Assembly: GCA_029256185.1 (NCBI GenBank) | Contig: JAQSYI010000055.1 | Span: 1-48,035, forward strand | Direction: 5' to 3' | DNA: 48,035 nucleotides | Source: Paenibacillaceae bacterium | GTDB taxonomy: Bacteria > Bacillota > Bacilli > Paenibacillales > NBRC-103111 | In this document: piece after piece, positions 26,983 through 35,791 of the stretch | Numbering within the stretch: the stretch's first letter is position 1 | How the letters are laid out: every line of letters begins with the position of its first letter | Program-made: the position numbers and the translations under genes | Notes under the pieces: generated by a model | Database searches by the model: none | What the model was told of the DNA's origin: nothing | What the model saw: the letters and a program-made list of their open reading frames with translations, nothing else

Positions 26983-29583
26983 CTACTGGTATATGGCTAC
27001 CTGAGTGATGCTATTCCATCCATTCAATGTATTACCATGGCACACAATCTTTACATATCTGGCCGCAACCTCACCAACAGCATAATATTCAGGCAAGGTT
27101 GTGGTTCCGCTGCTTTTCATGTCCGGCAATACAGAGTCAAATTCAATCCCATCAAGAGAAATATTAATATCAAAGCATGCTCGCCTGATATCTCCCTTCA
27201 GCCAACCAATGTCCACTCCTTTTATTGGCTTTTCAGTCCCCAAATCAAATAACAAAAATTGCCCGTCTCCTTCTGTTGCCCAATAGGTATTGGGATCGTC
27301 ATCCAGAACAACCTCAGGTACACTTGCCGCCGGGTTTCCGCCTGCTGTTACCTTCTGAATCTCTACCCGGTCTACTGCCAATTCAGAGCCTTCAACCGTT
27401 AGCGTATATACCTTGCTTTGGGAGCCGTCAGCAGCAGCAACAATCCATCTGTACTGTCCAAAGCTGCCTTCAGGCCGGACCTCTTCCATCTTTGCAGCAA
27501 TATTATGCGGAATCCCCCAAATTTTCAACTGATTATCGGGGTTACGCACCACCTTGACACCGTGAGAGGTATCGTAGCTGTATTCCTGTCTGTCTGGCGA
27601 AAAACCATCAAGTATTTTATCATTGATGATAATTCCCGCCAAATCTGCATTGCTGTTGATACAAGCTGCTTCCGTTTTTACATCCTCCACAGTCACTTCT
27701 CTTGAATCAATATCCACCTCCACTTTTTTACCGCCAGTGTTGAATTCAAACTTGCTGCCGCTTATTTTTGCCTGTACATATACGGGGCAGCATGGCGCCT
27801 CATTCCAGGAGATTGCAACTACGCTTTGCCACTTCCCTCCTTTTCGGCAGGTTCTTCTAAAGACAAGCTTTTGCTGAAGATCTCCGTTGATATTAACAGG
27901 CACCTCTATGCTTTCAAATCGGTCTTCCGCATTCTCATTTTCCAACGGGTTGATTAACAACAGCGACCTTTTGCCGACCAGCAGTTGGCCCTCCTCCGCA
28001 CGCAGCATCACTTGTGATTCCGGGAAAAATCTCAGCTCCAATTCACAATCCGGCTTCGCTTCTATATCATCGATCACCAACAAGATATTAGGTTTTACAA
28101 ACACAAGATGCCTATGGTATTGAAGCAATCCAAGCCCGGGATCATAAGCCGGAGTGCCGTCTCCTACCATATAGTCATAGTCGCAAGTCGATACAACCTT
28201 GTCGATTAACGGTTTGGCATTACGTTTGAGTAAGTCATCACCATGAAACCACATCTGGTCCCCGCCTGTTTGTCCCTTGCCGTTCACCAGCAATGTGTTA
28301 TGAGTTTCTGTGGTTTTGTACACATAACCGTCATCTCTCAGTAAAAATTCCCCTGCGCCATAAAGGGTAAAATGGTTCGTATCCTGATGGACATGACCTC
28401 CGCCCCAGTCGCAAAATGGTTCCGTGCTATTCAGATCCACCGCTTTATGCCCAAGAAAAGGACCGCATTTAAATGCCACTATGCTCTCTTTGCCTGACCA
28501 GTCCGAACGTGCCGATACGAAGCCCATATCGTCAAAATGCCTCATTGCCGGCAGACTTCCAGGCTGTACCGCCTCTACCTGTGGATCGTACCATAATATG
28601 CTTAGCCAGAAATTTCTCGTATTCCCGATTTTTTTCTCCAGCGCTTCCTTTGACAGCCATTGGGCAAACCCCAGCTTGTATTCGGCCGCCAGCTTTCCCA
28701 TAATATATACAATCCCATCTATATCGCTTCTGGATGAATCGGCAAAATCCAGAATATTCTCCGAAGCAGTACAGCAGTCTATAGGTAATCCCATGTACAA
28801 CCGGTAACTGGCCGTATTCTTGAACCAAGCCGTTTCATACAGATTGATACCAAGCGATGTTCTGGCCACATCCATAAAACGCATCATCCAACTGATACCA
28901 TATCCCCAATACATCACACCTTCATGGCTTGCTCCGTCATCGCCCAAGGAAGACATCACGTCTTCGTATTTCTTGATGGATAATTCAATCCATTCCATGG
29001 CTTCCGGGACTTGATCATAGAGAGCCAGCCCGGCTGTTCCCAAGCCGCATATGCCAATCCACATATGATTCTGCAGATTCCAATCCACCCAGAAGCTGCC
29101 GCCTTTCGCCCCTTCAAACATTTGACGCGAATATTTGATTAATGTTTGTTTGACAACATCCTTGGCTTGCGGGTTCATAGCTGTGTAGCACCAATCATAA
29201 AACACCGCTAACCCAAACAATTGGTGTCCCATTGGAAGGTCCGGTTCATATCTTCCCCATGTGGGATAACTGCAGGAGGCCAGCGCCCATTTTTCAGCAC
29301 CTTCAATATATTTCTTCTCACCGCTGATTGCATAAGCAAACGCCAGACTGGCAACATTATCCCCAACATTGCGCTGCCATAGCTCGTGGATATCCGCATC
29401 AAGATAATAGGCGGGCGGTTCCGCTATTGCCAGATAATCAGCCTGTTCCTTAAACCGGTTCCAGCGGTCGGCTAACTCACCATGCAACAGCGGTCTCCTT
29501 TGTTCAATCCAGTTCCTGTCCAGCATCAATCTGGGATGAATTCCTTCCAGGGCCTTAAGCTTCTCCAAATGAAAAGCATCCAT
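26983..29583 (-). CDS. Heparinase II/III-like lyase without signal peptide
   Basis: The 866 residues are paralogous to the lyase region and tail of the 1346-residue protein downstream, but lack a signal peptide and the duplicated N-terminal modules. Shared landmarks are LQNHMWIGICGLG, DDGASHEGVMYWGYGISW, GGHVHQDTNHFTLYGAGEFLLRDDGY (quoted by ends: GGHVHQDTNHF and LLRDDGYVYKTTETHNTLLV), and a C-terminal F5/8 type C domain (ASVPEVVLDDDPNTYWATEG). Here the SHEG motif keeps the His that is Gln in the secreted paralog. The enzyme probably cleaves imported oligosaccharides in the cytoplasm, although a sugar-binding discoidin domain is unusual there. TGGGAGG lies 7 nt before the ATG. It is separated from the binding-protein gene by a long hairpin. 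Confidence 0.83.
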   Translation of the reverse strand: MDAFHLEKLKALEGIHPRLMLDRNWIEQRRPLLHGELADRWNRFKEQADYLAIAEPPAYYLDADIHELWQRNVGDNVASLAFAYAISGEKKYIEGAEKWALASCSYPTWGRYEPDLPMGHQLFGLAVFYDWCYTAMNPQAKDVVKQTLIKYSRQMFEGAKGGSFWVDWNLQNHMWIGICGLGTAGLALYDQVPEAMEWIELSIKKYEDVMSSLGDDGASHEGVMYWGYGISWMMRFMDVARTSLGINLYETAWFKNTASYRLYMGLPIDCCTASENILDFADSSRSDIDGIVYIMGKLAAEYKLGFAQWLSKEALEKKIGNTRNFWLSILWYDPQVEAVQPGSLPAMRHFDDMGFVSARSDWSGKESIVAFKCGPFLGHKAVDLNSTEPFCDWGGGHVHQDTNHFTLYGAGEFLLRDDGYVYKTTETHNTLLVNGKGQTGGDQMWFHGDDLLKRNAKPLIDKVVSTCDYDYMVGDGTPAYDPGLGLLQYHRHLVFVKPNILLVIDDIEAKPDCELELRFFPESQVMLRAEEGQLLVGKRSLLLINPLENENAEDRFESIEVPVNINGDLQQKLVFRRTCRKGGKWQSVVAISWNEAPCCPVYVQAKISGSKFEFNTGGKKVEVDIDSREVTVEDVKTEAACINSNADLAGIIINDKILDGFSPDRQEYSYDTSHGVKVVRNPDNQLKIWGIPHNIAAKMEEVRPEGSFGQYRWIVAAADGSQSKVYTLTVEGSELAVDRVEIQKVTAGGNPAASVPEVVLDDDPNTYWATEGDGQFLLFDLGTEKPIKGVDIGWLKGDIRRACFDINISLDGIEFDSVLPDMKSSGTTTLPEYYAVGEVAARYVKIVCHGNTLNGWNSITQVAIYQ

Positions 29584-29602
29584 ATCTTAACCTCCCAAAT
29601 CA

Positions 29603-29658
29603 GGCTTCCTCCACTCGTAAATGCCGCATTATGAACGATTGAACGAGTGGAGGAGCCT
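29603..29658 (-). other. Long intercistronic hairpin after the cluster II binding-protein gene
   Basis: ggct-t-cctccactcgt (29603-29618) pairs with acgagtggaggagcc (29643-29657) in a 15-pair stem with one bulge and a 24-nt loop. It starts 16 nt after the binding-protein stop. No T-run follows. The position matches 3' stabilising hairpins known after sugar-binding-protein genes such as malE. Confidence 0.6.
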
Positions 29659-29673
29659 TAAGCCACAGCTCGA

Positions 29674-31284
29674 TTATTTTGAATCCTTCATTCTCTTGTA
29701 CGCTGTATTGTGTATCTTCAGCAGTTCATCCATTCCCAGGCTTTTGAGTTCCTTCACAAAGTTATCATAAGAGCTTTCTACAGGCTCTGCGCCCAATACC
29801 CACTTGTTTATTTTCTCCATAGCATAAGTCTGAATGGCAGCATACAATTGACGGTTCTTGTCTACCTCTTCATTAGTAAACGGAAGCTGCGGATATCCGT
29901 CTGCATATTTGACCTCTTTCATAATGCTCTGAAGCTTATCGAATGTTTTGGGCTCCAGCAATCCCTTCCAATAATCCATAGTTACAAATCCACCGATGGG
30001 ATGTCCTCCCCCAATGGTATCCAGCATCTCATTCAAGGCTTTCTCCGGATTATTGGCGAATGAATCCTTGAATTGGCGTTGTCCGTTCACAACGTCGTAT
30101 GATATTCCTTCAACACCCATGGAGAGCAATACCTTGCCTTCTTCGCTATACCAGAAGTCAAAATACTTCATCGTTTCCTCGGGACGCTTGTTGTCTGCCG
30201 ACATTCCCCATACCTCTGTATTTACAAAGGACGACTTTGTTACATCATTTCTGTTCCCGTTTACATCCTTGGGGTGAGTCATCATCTCCAATTTGAAGCC
30301 CGGTATTTGACCTGACAAGCGTCTGGTAAAGGTTGAGGTGCTGCCCGGAGCATCCCAGGTAGCGATTCCCTGGTTATTACCCAGCAGCGTTTCTCTGGGC
30401 TTCGTTCTGGTGAACAACTCTTGGTCGATAATGCCTTCCTTATACCATTTGGCCAACTCAGTCATACCCTTTTTGAATTCCGGTTCATAGAAGCTGGTTT
30501 TAATCTCATTATTATCATCTACGTAGTAATAGAAATTGCTTTGGCCCTTAACACCAAACAAAGTCAAAAGCGCCCTTACGGTATTCAAGCCCGACCGTGC
30601 AAAAATTCCTACTTCATCTTTTTGGCCATTACCATTAGGATCCATGTCTTTTATCTTTTTGATGGCCTGATAGAATTCATCGACGTTTTGAGGGATTTCC
30701 AATCCTGCCTTTTCCAGCCAATCTGTTCTGATAAACCAGGTATTATTGACATATTGCTCCTGCACGTTAGGAATAAAATAGGTTTTCCCGTCCGATGCTT
30801 TCCACTTCTTGTCTTCTCCCGGATGCTCATTCAGGTATTTCTTGATATTGGGCGCATACTTTTCAATTAAATCATCCAAAGGCTGATATGCACCCATTAG
30901 AGCGTATTCGTTGACTGCATTCACTTTGTTGGCAATGATATCCGGCAAGGGACGTACAGCCATCGTCGTATTGTAGGAAACGTTGCGGTCGCTTTGAGCC
31001 TTGGCTACCACGCCCTTCAGGCTTATATTGGTTAGCTCGGCGGCTTTCTTAAATACGGCCCAATCATCATTAAAGGTCCCGTTGTTAGAATGATAATAGA
31101 TACTAAGCGTCAGCGGCTCCTTGCTGGCAGGGGCTTTGGTAGCAGCCGCGCTGGCGGCAGAGGCGCTGGCGGCCGCCGTTGCAGTTGGTTTTTCTGCAGC
31201 CACCTCTTCTTTTGCACAGCCTGCGAATGCCCCCGCCAGGACACAGGCGCCCGTAAGAACAATAAAACCCTTTTTCGTTTTCAA
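29674..31284 (-). CDS. Extracellular solute-binding lipoprotein (cluster II importer)
   Basis: The product is 536 residues from a TTG at 31284. The ATG at 31290 is only 2 nt from the GGGAGG box, while the TTG has 8-nt spacing, so TTG is preferred. The lipobox AGAFAGC gives lipidated Cys23 (25 from the ATG). A low-complexity Ala/Ser/Thr spacer follows. The binding-protein body has WLEKAGLEIPQNVDEFYQAIKKI-type and calcium-loop-like DPNGNGQKDE segments as in LplA. It captures the cluster II substrate for the two permeases encoded just upstream. A strong hairpin follows the stop. Gene order differs from cluster I, where the binding protein comes first. Confidence 0.92.
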   Translation of the reverse strand: MKTKKGFIVLTGACVLAGAFAGCAKEEVAAEKPTATAAASASAASAAATKAPASKEPLTLSIYYHSNNGTFNDDWAVFKKAAELTNISLKGVVAKAQSDRNVSYNTTMAVRPLPDIIANKVNAVNEYALMGAYQPLDDLIEKYAPNIKKYLNEHPGEDKKWKASDGKTYFIPNVQEQYVNNTWFIRTDWLEKAGLEIPQNVDEFYQAIKKIKDMDPNGNGQKDEVGIFARSGLNTVRALLTLFGVKGQSNFYYYVDDNNEIKTSFYEPEFKKGMTELAKWYKEGIIDQELFTRTKPRETLLGNNQGIATWDAPGSTSTFTRRLSGQIPGFKLEMMTHPKDVNGNRNDVTKSSFVNTEVWGMSADNKRPEETMKYFDFWYSEEGKVLLSMGVEGISYDVVNGQRQFKDSFANNPEKALNEMLDTIGGGHPIGGFVTMDYWKGLLEPKTFDKLQSIMKEVKYADGYPQLPFTNEEVDKNRQLYAAIQTYAMEKINKWVLGAEPVESSYDNFVKELKSLGMDELLKIHNTAYKRMKDSK

Positions 31285-31331
31285 AAACATAACCTCCCTA
31301 TGATTTTTATTGCTATATTATACACTTTGCA

Positions 31332-32201
31332 TCACCCTTTTACCGCACCGACCATTATCCCTTGTACAAAATATTTTTGTACAAACGGATAGAGAATCAG
31401 CATGGGAATTGTGGCGATTACAATAGTAGCATAAATGAAGGTCTCTGAATTGATTGCTCCAAAATCTCCGACCAAGCCAATCTGGTCACTCAGGTTCATT
31501 TGGACAACCAATTTCTTCAATAATACCTGAAGGGTTACTTTGCTATCATCCCTCAGCAAGATCATCGCCCAAAAGTAGGAATTCCACCGTCCTACAGCAT
31601 AATACAGCGAAATGGCGGCAATGGAGGGAATGGATAAGGGCAGATAGATTCTGGCCATGATTATAAAATCATTTGCCCCGTCAATCTTGGCCGATTCTTC
31701 CATGGCATCAGGAATGGATTGAAAATACGTCCTGAGCAAAATAACGTAAAATGCGCTAATGGCGAATCCAACAATCAGCGATGTCAACGAATTATCCAAT
31801 CCATACTTCTGAATGATCAAGTAAAAGGGGATCATCGGTGTTTTGAACCACATGGTAAAGGCAATCATAAAGGTGAAGATCATTTTTCCTCTGAATCTTT
31901 TTCGTGACAATGGATAAGCGGCGCATATGGTCAACAATACGTTCACTGCAGTACCAACTACGAGCAAAATAATGGAGTTTTTATAGGAGATCCAGATATC
32001 AGGATCCTGCAGCAAGCGTTGGTATGCACTTAAATTGAAGCCCTGCGGCAGCAGCCATACAGCCCCGCGCTCAACAGCGCTTACATTGCTAACGGAAACA
32101 GATGCAAGGTAGATGAACGGATAAACCGTCAAAATTCCAACAAGTGATAATATAAAGGTATTAATTACACCAAATATTTTTTCGCCTAGTGATCTTCTCA
32201 T
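31332..32201 (-). CDS. Carbohydrate ABC transporter permease, LplC type (cluster II)
   Basis: The product is 289 residues from the ATG at 32201, since AGGAG sits 6 nt upstream; the ATG at 32207 lies inside that box. It has about six membrane segments, the EAA loop PDAMEESAKIDGANDFIIMA with YLPLSIPSIA, and the LYPFVQKYFVQGIMVGAVKG ending typical of the family. The start follows the LplB stop directly (that TAG forms part of the ribosome binding site), so the two channel halves are translationally linked. Confidence 0.93.
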   Translation of the reverse strand: MRRSLGEKIFGVINTFILSLVGILTVYPFIYLASVSVSNVSAVERGAVWLLPQGFNLSAYQRLLQDPDIWISYKNSIILLVVGTAVNVLLTICAAYPLSRKRFRGKMIFTFMIAFTMWFKTPMIPFYLIIQKYGLDNSLTSLIVGFAISAFYVILLRTYFQSIPDAMEESAKIDGANDFIIMARIYLPLSIPSIAAISLYYAVGRWNSYFWAMILLRDDSKVTLQVLLKKLVVQMNLSDQIGLVGDFGAINSETFIYATIVIATIPMLILYPFVQKYFVQGIMVGAVKG

Positions 32202-32210
32202 CTGCATCTC

Positions 32211-33161
32211 CTACCATATACCAGTATCTGTTATCTTTTTGCTGATTTTGTTAGCTGCAAATACAAGGATCAACGCCACCATGCTATCGAACAAATCGAC
32301 TGCGGTTGCAAGACTGTAATCCGCTCCCTGGAAAGCTTGCCTGTAGACATAAGAGCTAATAACATCTCCGGTCTCATACGTTGACGGTTGATACAGCAGA
32401 ATAATCATTTCGTACCCAACATTCAACAGCTGCCCTATTCTCAGGATCAGCATGATGACAATAGTAGGAAGAATCCCTGGAAGCGTGATATTCCATAGCT
32501 GCTTCCATTTGCCGGCGCCATCAATCTTGGCCGCTTCGTACAGCTCCGAGTCAACACCGCTAAGAGCTGCAATATAGATAATGGATGCGAACCCTGCACC
32601 AGCCCATATATTAATACTGGTAAAGATTGTTCTAAAAAATTGGGGCTGAATTAAAAAATAGATTCGTTCCCCTCCAAAAAATGTAATGATATTATTCACC
32701 AAACCATGGCTGGGAGATAAGAAATTGACTGCTATACCGGCAATAACTACGGATGATACAAAATGGGGCAAATAGGATAACGTCTGAACTGTTTTTTTGT
32801 ACCATACTGTCTTTACCTCATTTAATAGCAAGGCAAGAATAATCGGGATGGGAAAACCAAATACCAATCCGTAGAAGCTAATCGCAAATGTATTTTTCAG
32901 GGTTCGCCAAAAATAAGGTCCTGAAAAAAATTTAACAAATTGATCCAATCCTACCCATGGGCTTTGGGTAATACCGGCAAAGATATTGTACTTTTTAAAA
33001 GCAATCTGAATTCCATATAGAGGAACATAATGAAACATAATGTAGAACACCAGAACCGGAGCAAAGATAATATACAAGTACCTATCCTTCCACAAATCAT
33101 TCCGCAGTCGAGTCCATGTTTGGTATGGAACCGCTTTTAAAGAACTTGTATCCGTTCTCAT
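32211..33161 (-). CDS. Carbohydrate ABC transporter permease, LplB type (cluster II)
   Basis: The 316 residues begin with KDRYLYIIFAPVLVFYIMFH after a basic N-terminus. The EAA loop DSELYEAAKIDGAGKWKQLW with ITLPGI is intact. It is the first gene of the cluster II operon, with GGGAGG 7 nt before the ATG. It forms the importer channel with the LplC partner. It diverges from a membrane AraC regulator across a 288-bp intergenic region that holds 18-nt-spaced direct repeats. Confidence 0.93.
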   Translation of the reverse strand: MRTDTSSLKAVPYQTWTRLRNDLWKDRYLYIIFAPVLVFYIMFHYVPLYGIQIAFKKYNIFAGITQSPWVGLDQFVKFFSGPYFWRTLKNTFAISFYGLVFGFPIPIILALLLNEVKTVWYKKTVQTLSYLPHFVSSVVIAGIAVNFLSPSHGLVNNIITFFGGERIYFLIQPQFFRTIFTSINIWAGAGFASIIYIAALSGVDSELYEAAKIDGAGKWKQLWNITLPGILPTIVIMLILRIGQLLNVGYEMIILLYQPSTYETGDVISSYVYRQAFQGADYSLATAVDLFDSMVALILVFAANKISKKITDTGIW

Positions 33162-33341
33162 TCATTACCCTCCCAAAGAATTTTGCAGCAACATCGATGT
33201 TGAGCAGCCACTGTTCTGTCACGAATCCATCGTAATACCCTACTGCATGATAGTAAATCAGCATTTCTTTCGGTATCTTCCGATTTTTAGCTCATGGTTA
33301 AAAAATCGCTTAATCCCTTGATAATTGAGCTATCCACAAGA

Positions 33342-33368
33342 ACATATGCAATTATTGAGATGTATGCA
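33342..33368 (-). promoter_or_regulatory. Direct repeats TGCATAYRT in the cluster II divergent region
   Basis: On the minus strand TGCATACAT (33368-33360) and TGCATATGT (33350-33342) are spaced exactly 18 nt apart, the same period as the repeats before the cluster I permeases. They lie about 180 nt upstream of the permease start at 33161. They are candidate half-sites for the divergent AraC regulator. The rest of 33162-33449 shows only the plus-strand promoter and cre-like site listed separately. Confidence 0.4.
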
Positions 33369-33382
33369 TTTTTTCCTGAAGC

Positions 33383-33411
33383 TTGCGGGAAACTAAGCTG
33401 CTTTGTATAAT
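33383..33411 (+). promoter_or_regulatory. Sigma-A-type promoter for the cluster II AraC gene
   Basis: TTGCGG (33383-33388), a 17-nt spacer and a perfect TATAAT (33406-33411) precede the TTG start at 33450. Initiation near 33418 gives a leader of about 32 nt. Confidence 0.65.
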
Positions 33412-33417
33412 TGTATC

Positions 33418-33431
33418 AGCAAACGCTTACA
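33418..33431 (+). promoter_or_regulatory. Candidate CcpA cre site
   Basis: AGCAAACGCTTACA matches 12 of 14 positions of the usual cre consensus (TGWAARCGYTWNCW). It falls just after the -10 box of the AraC promoter, where CcpA binding would block transcription and so impose catabolite repression on the regulator. Confidence 0.45.
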
Positions 33432-33449
33432 TAGCTTGGGGGACTGATT

Positions 33450-35714
33450 TTGAAAAAAGCAGCTTTTTACAAAAGAATTTTTCTGACCTATTTTATATTG
33501 TTTTTTATTTTTACTGCCACAATCTCCTTCACCATCTTTTTCCAGGCAAATCGAATCAATCAAAATACGATAAAGACCACACAAAACCTCGTTCTCGATC
33601 AGGTAAGCCGCAATATCGATAACAGCCTTCTCCTCGGTTTTGAGACCATGGCCCAGCTTTCCAATAACCTGGAAATCATGAAATTCATGAAATCCACGCA
33701 AACAGACAACTACAATGTTATGAAGGTTCGTGATGAGCTTGCCAGGTCACAGCCTATGTTTGCACGGCTAGGGTTTTCGGTAGCTTTATTGAAGCTTGGC
33801 AATGGTACAGTAGTCTCACAAGAGGGGCTCATATCCATTGAAGGCTTCTTCAAAAATCTTGGTGCAGCTACGGTTGACGCCGAATATTTCGCTAACCATT
33901 TTGCCAATCTGAGCAGTGCGCTTTCCTATTTGACATTCAATGTAGATAATCCCGGGAACCCTCAAGAAAACAAACTGGTTGTTGCCAAAAAATATGTGAG
34001 CTTTACGGATGCAAATGCCATTGAACTATATATCCTGGATAAAAAGCAGCTTTTATCTCAAGATTCATCTTCCAGTGAAGCGATCGCCATCTTGAAGCCA
34101 GATCAAATTGTCACGATTGAAGCCTCCAAAAATGCAGCTATTATTGAAAAACTGCTTTCCGCGCAAATGCGTCAGAGGATTATTTCAAATGAAAACAGTG
34201 GGTTGACAGACGGGGATTATGAATACGTAATGAAAAAATCCAGTGTCATTGACTGGTACTATGTGTGTTTAACTTCGAAAAGCTTTTTTATTAAATCACT
34301 TCAGCAATTGCTGATCCGGGTCGGTTTTTTGTGCATTTCATTATTGCTGCTCGGCTACTGGATTATTCTAAGAATGTCCAAATATTTGTATAAGCCGGTA
34401 CAGAACATATTGGGACACTTGGGCCAATTCGAACCTTTCAAGGAAAAGGATGAATTTGTTTATATCCAGAATACATTGGTCAACATCCACGAAACTAACC
34501 GGGAATTATTGGACACCATCCAAAAAAATAAGCTTCCGCAAAAAGACCGTTTTCTAAAAGGTCTATTGCATGGCCTTCTTTCCGGTGACGAAATCCATGA
34601 GCAGATTGAAAATAATGGACTTGAATTGCTTAAGGAAGCTGTACGAATTGTGATTATTCAAATCGATGAGTATGACAAATTCGAGGATGAACTGCAAAAC
34701 AACGCGCTTGTGATGATTGATTCCATTATTTCAAACCACATTAATGCCCACTTACAGAACAATATTCAATATGTATTCTTGGAAATGTCAAAAAACCAGT
34801 TTGTTTTTGTAACCAAGGATGGAGACCGGCAAAAATTAACTGCTCTCATCAACCACATTATTGCCGATATCGAGACTCATATCTCTATTAGTTTGATTGC
34901 AGTGATCGGAGAAACCTGCGAAAGCACGGAAGATATACCGGATAATTTTCAAAAAACGCTAAACGTTCTGGATAAGCGTTTTGCTATTGATGAAAAGAAA
35001 GTCATCCTTGCCGATTCCATTAAAGCCTATGATCATGACTCCTATTATTATCCTATTAACCTTGAACATGACTTGATCCATAATCTGATTCGCGGCAATG
35101 TGTTGGAGGCCGATATCATTACACAACGGATTGTTCAAGGAAATCTTGTAAAAAGAACGCTTAGCCTTGAAACAAATGCCCAGCTAATCTTTGCTTTAAG
35201 TGCAACCATTAACCGTGTGATGGAAATTACCAACAAAAGCATAGAATATTTCTTCCATGAAGGAACCCGTATCTATCTCGAACTGAGAATGTGCGAAAAT
35301 AAAAAGCAATTGGAAGAAAAGATTGTGTATATCTTTCATACAATGGCAACTGCCTTCAAAAAGCAATCTGATAATTTGGAGAATTCTGTAATTAAAAGTA
35401 TTGACAGCTATATTGTGAACAATTATCATACCGACTTTTCCCTTGTAGATCTTGCTGAGCATCTGGGCTTTTCGGTTGCTTACACCAGCACCTTGTTTAA
35501 GAATGTAACCGGCGAAAATTTCAAGGACTACCTCAACATATACCGGATCAAAAAAGCCAAGGAAATATTGCAGAAGGAGAATATAAAAATAAATGAGCTG
35601 GCTGCAAGGGTGGGCTATAACAACGCCAATTCCTTTATCCGCATGTTTAAGCGTTATGAAACTATTTCGCCGGGCCAATATATTAAGGATTTGGAAAAAA
35701 GGGACAGTCCATGA
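33450..35714 (+). CDS. Membrane-anchored AraC-family regulator of cluster II (YesS-type)
   Basis: The 754 residues start at a TTG with GGGGGA 6 nt upstream. Membrane segments lie near residues 9-31 and 287-309, bracketing an extracytoplasmic sensor of about 250 residues. A cytoplasmic linker follows. Two AraC helix-turn-helix motifs lie at the end (FSLVDLAEHLGFSVAYTSTLF and INELAARVGYNNANSFIRMFK). It diverges from the cluster II importer operon, which it most likely activates when its polymer or oligomer is sensed outside the cell. The gene is strongly A+T-rich compared with the equivalent regulators of clusters I and III. Confidence 0.9.
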   Translation: MKKAAFYKRIFLTYFILFFIFTATISFTIFFQANRINQNTIKTTQNLVLDQVSRNIDNSLLLGFETMAQLSNNLEIMKFMKSTQTDNYNVMKVRDELARSQPMFARLGFSVALLKLGNGTVVSQEGLISIEGFFKNLGAATVDAEYFANHFANLSSALSYLTFNVDNPGNPQENKLVVAKKYVSFTDANAIELYILDKKQLLSQDSSSSEAIAILKPDQIVTIEASKNAAIIEKLLSAQMRQRIISNENSGLTDGDYEYVMKKSSVIDWYYVCLTSKSFFIKSLQQLLIRVGFLCISLLLLGYWIILRMSKYLYKPVQNILGHLGQFEPFKEKDEFVYIQNTLVNIHETNRELLDTIQKNKLPQKDRFLKGLLHGLLSGDEIHEQIENNGLELLKEAVRIVIIQIDEYDKFEDELQNNALVMIDSIISNHINAHLQNNIQYVFLEMSKNQFVFVTKDGDRQKLTALINHIIADIETHISISLIAVIGETCESTEDIPDNFQKTLNVLDKRFAIDEKKVILADSIKAYDHDSYYYPINLEHDLIHNLIRGNVLEADIITQRIVQGNLVKRTLSLETNAQLIFALSATINRVMEITNKSIEYFFHEGTRIYLELRMCENKKQLEEKIVYIFHTMATAFKKQSDNLENSVIKSIDSYIVNNYHTDFSLVDLAEHLGFSVAYTSTLFKNVTGENFKDYLNIYRIKKAKEILQKENIKINELAARVGYNNANSFIRMFKRYETISPGQYIKDLEKRDSP

Positions 35715-35791
35715 ATGTTGATTCCACCTGATGGGGAGTCATGCGAACAAGGAAGCCTGATACATATATCTCTCCGCTGACCCGGCTCAAG

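Noticed and set aside
35715..35791. Terminator between the convergent AraC (33450) and GH78 genes
   Set aside because: Only imperfect complementarity (gattcc with gggagtc) is visible and there is no T-run on either strand.
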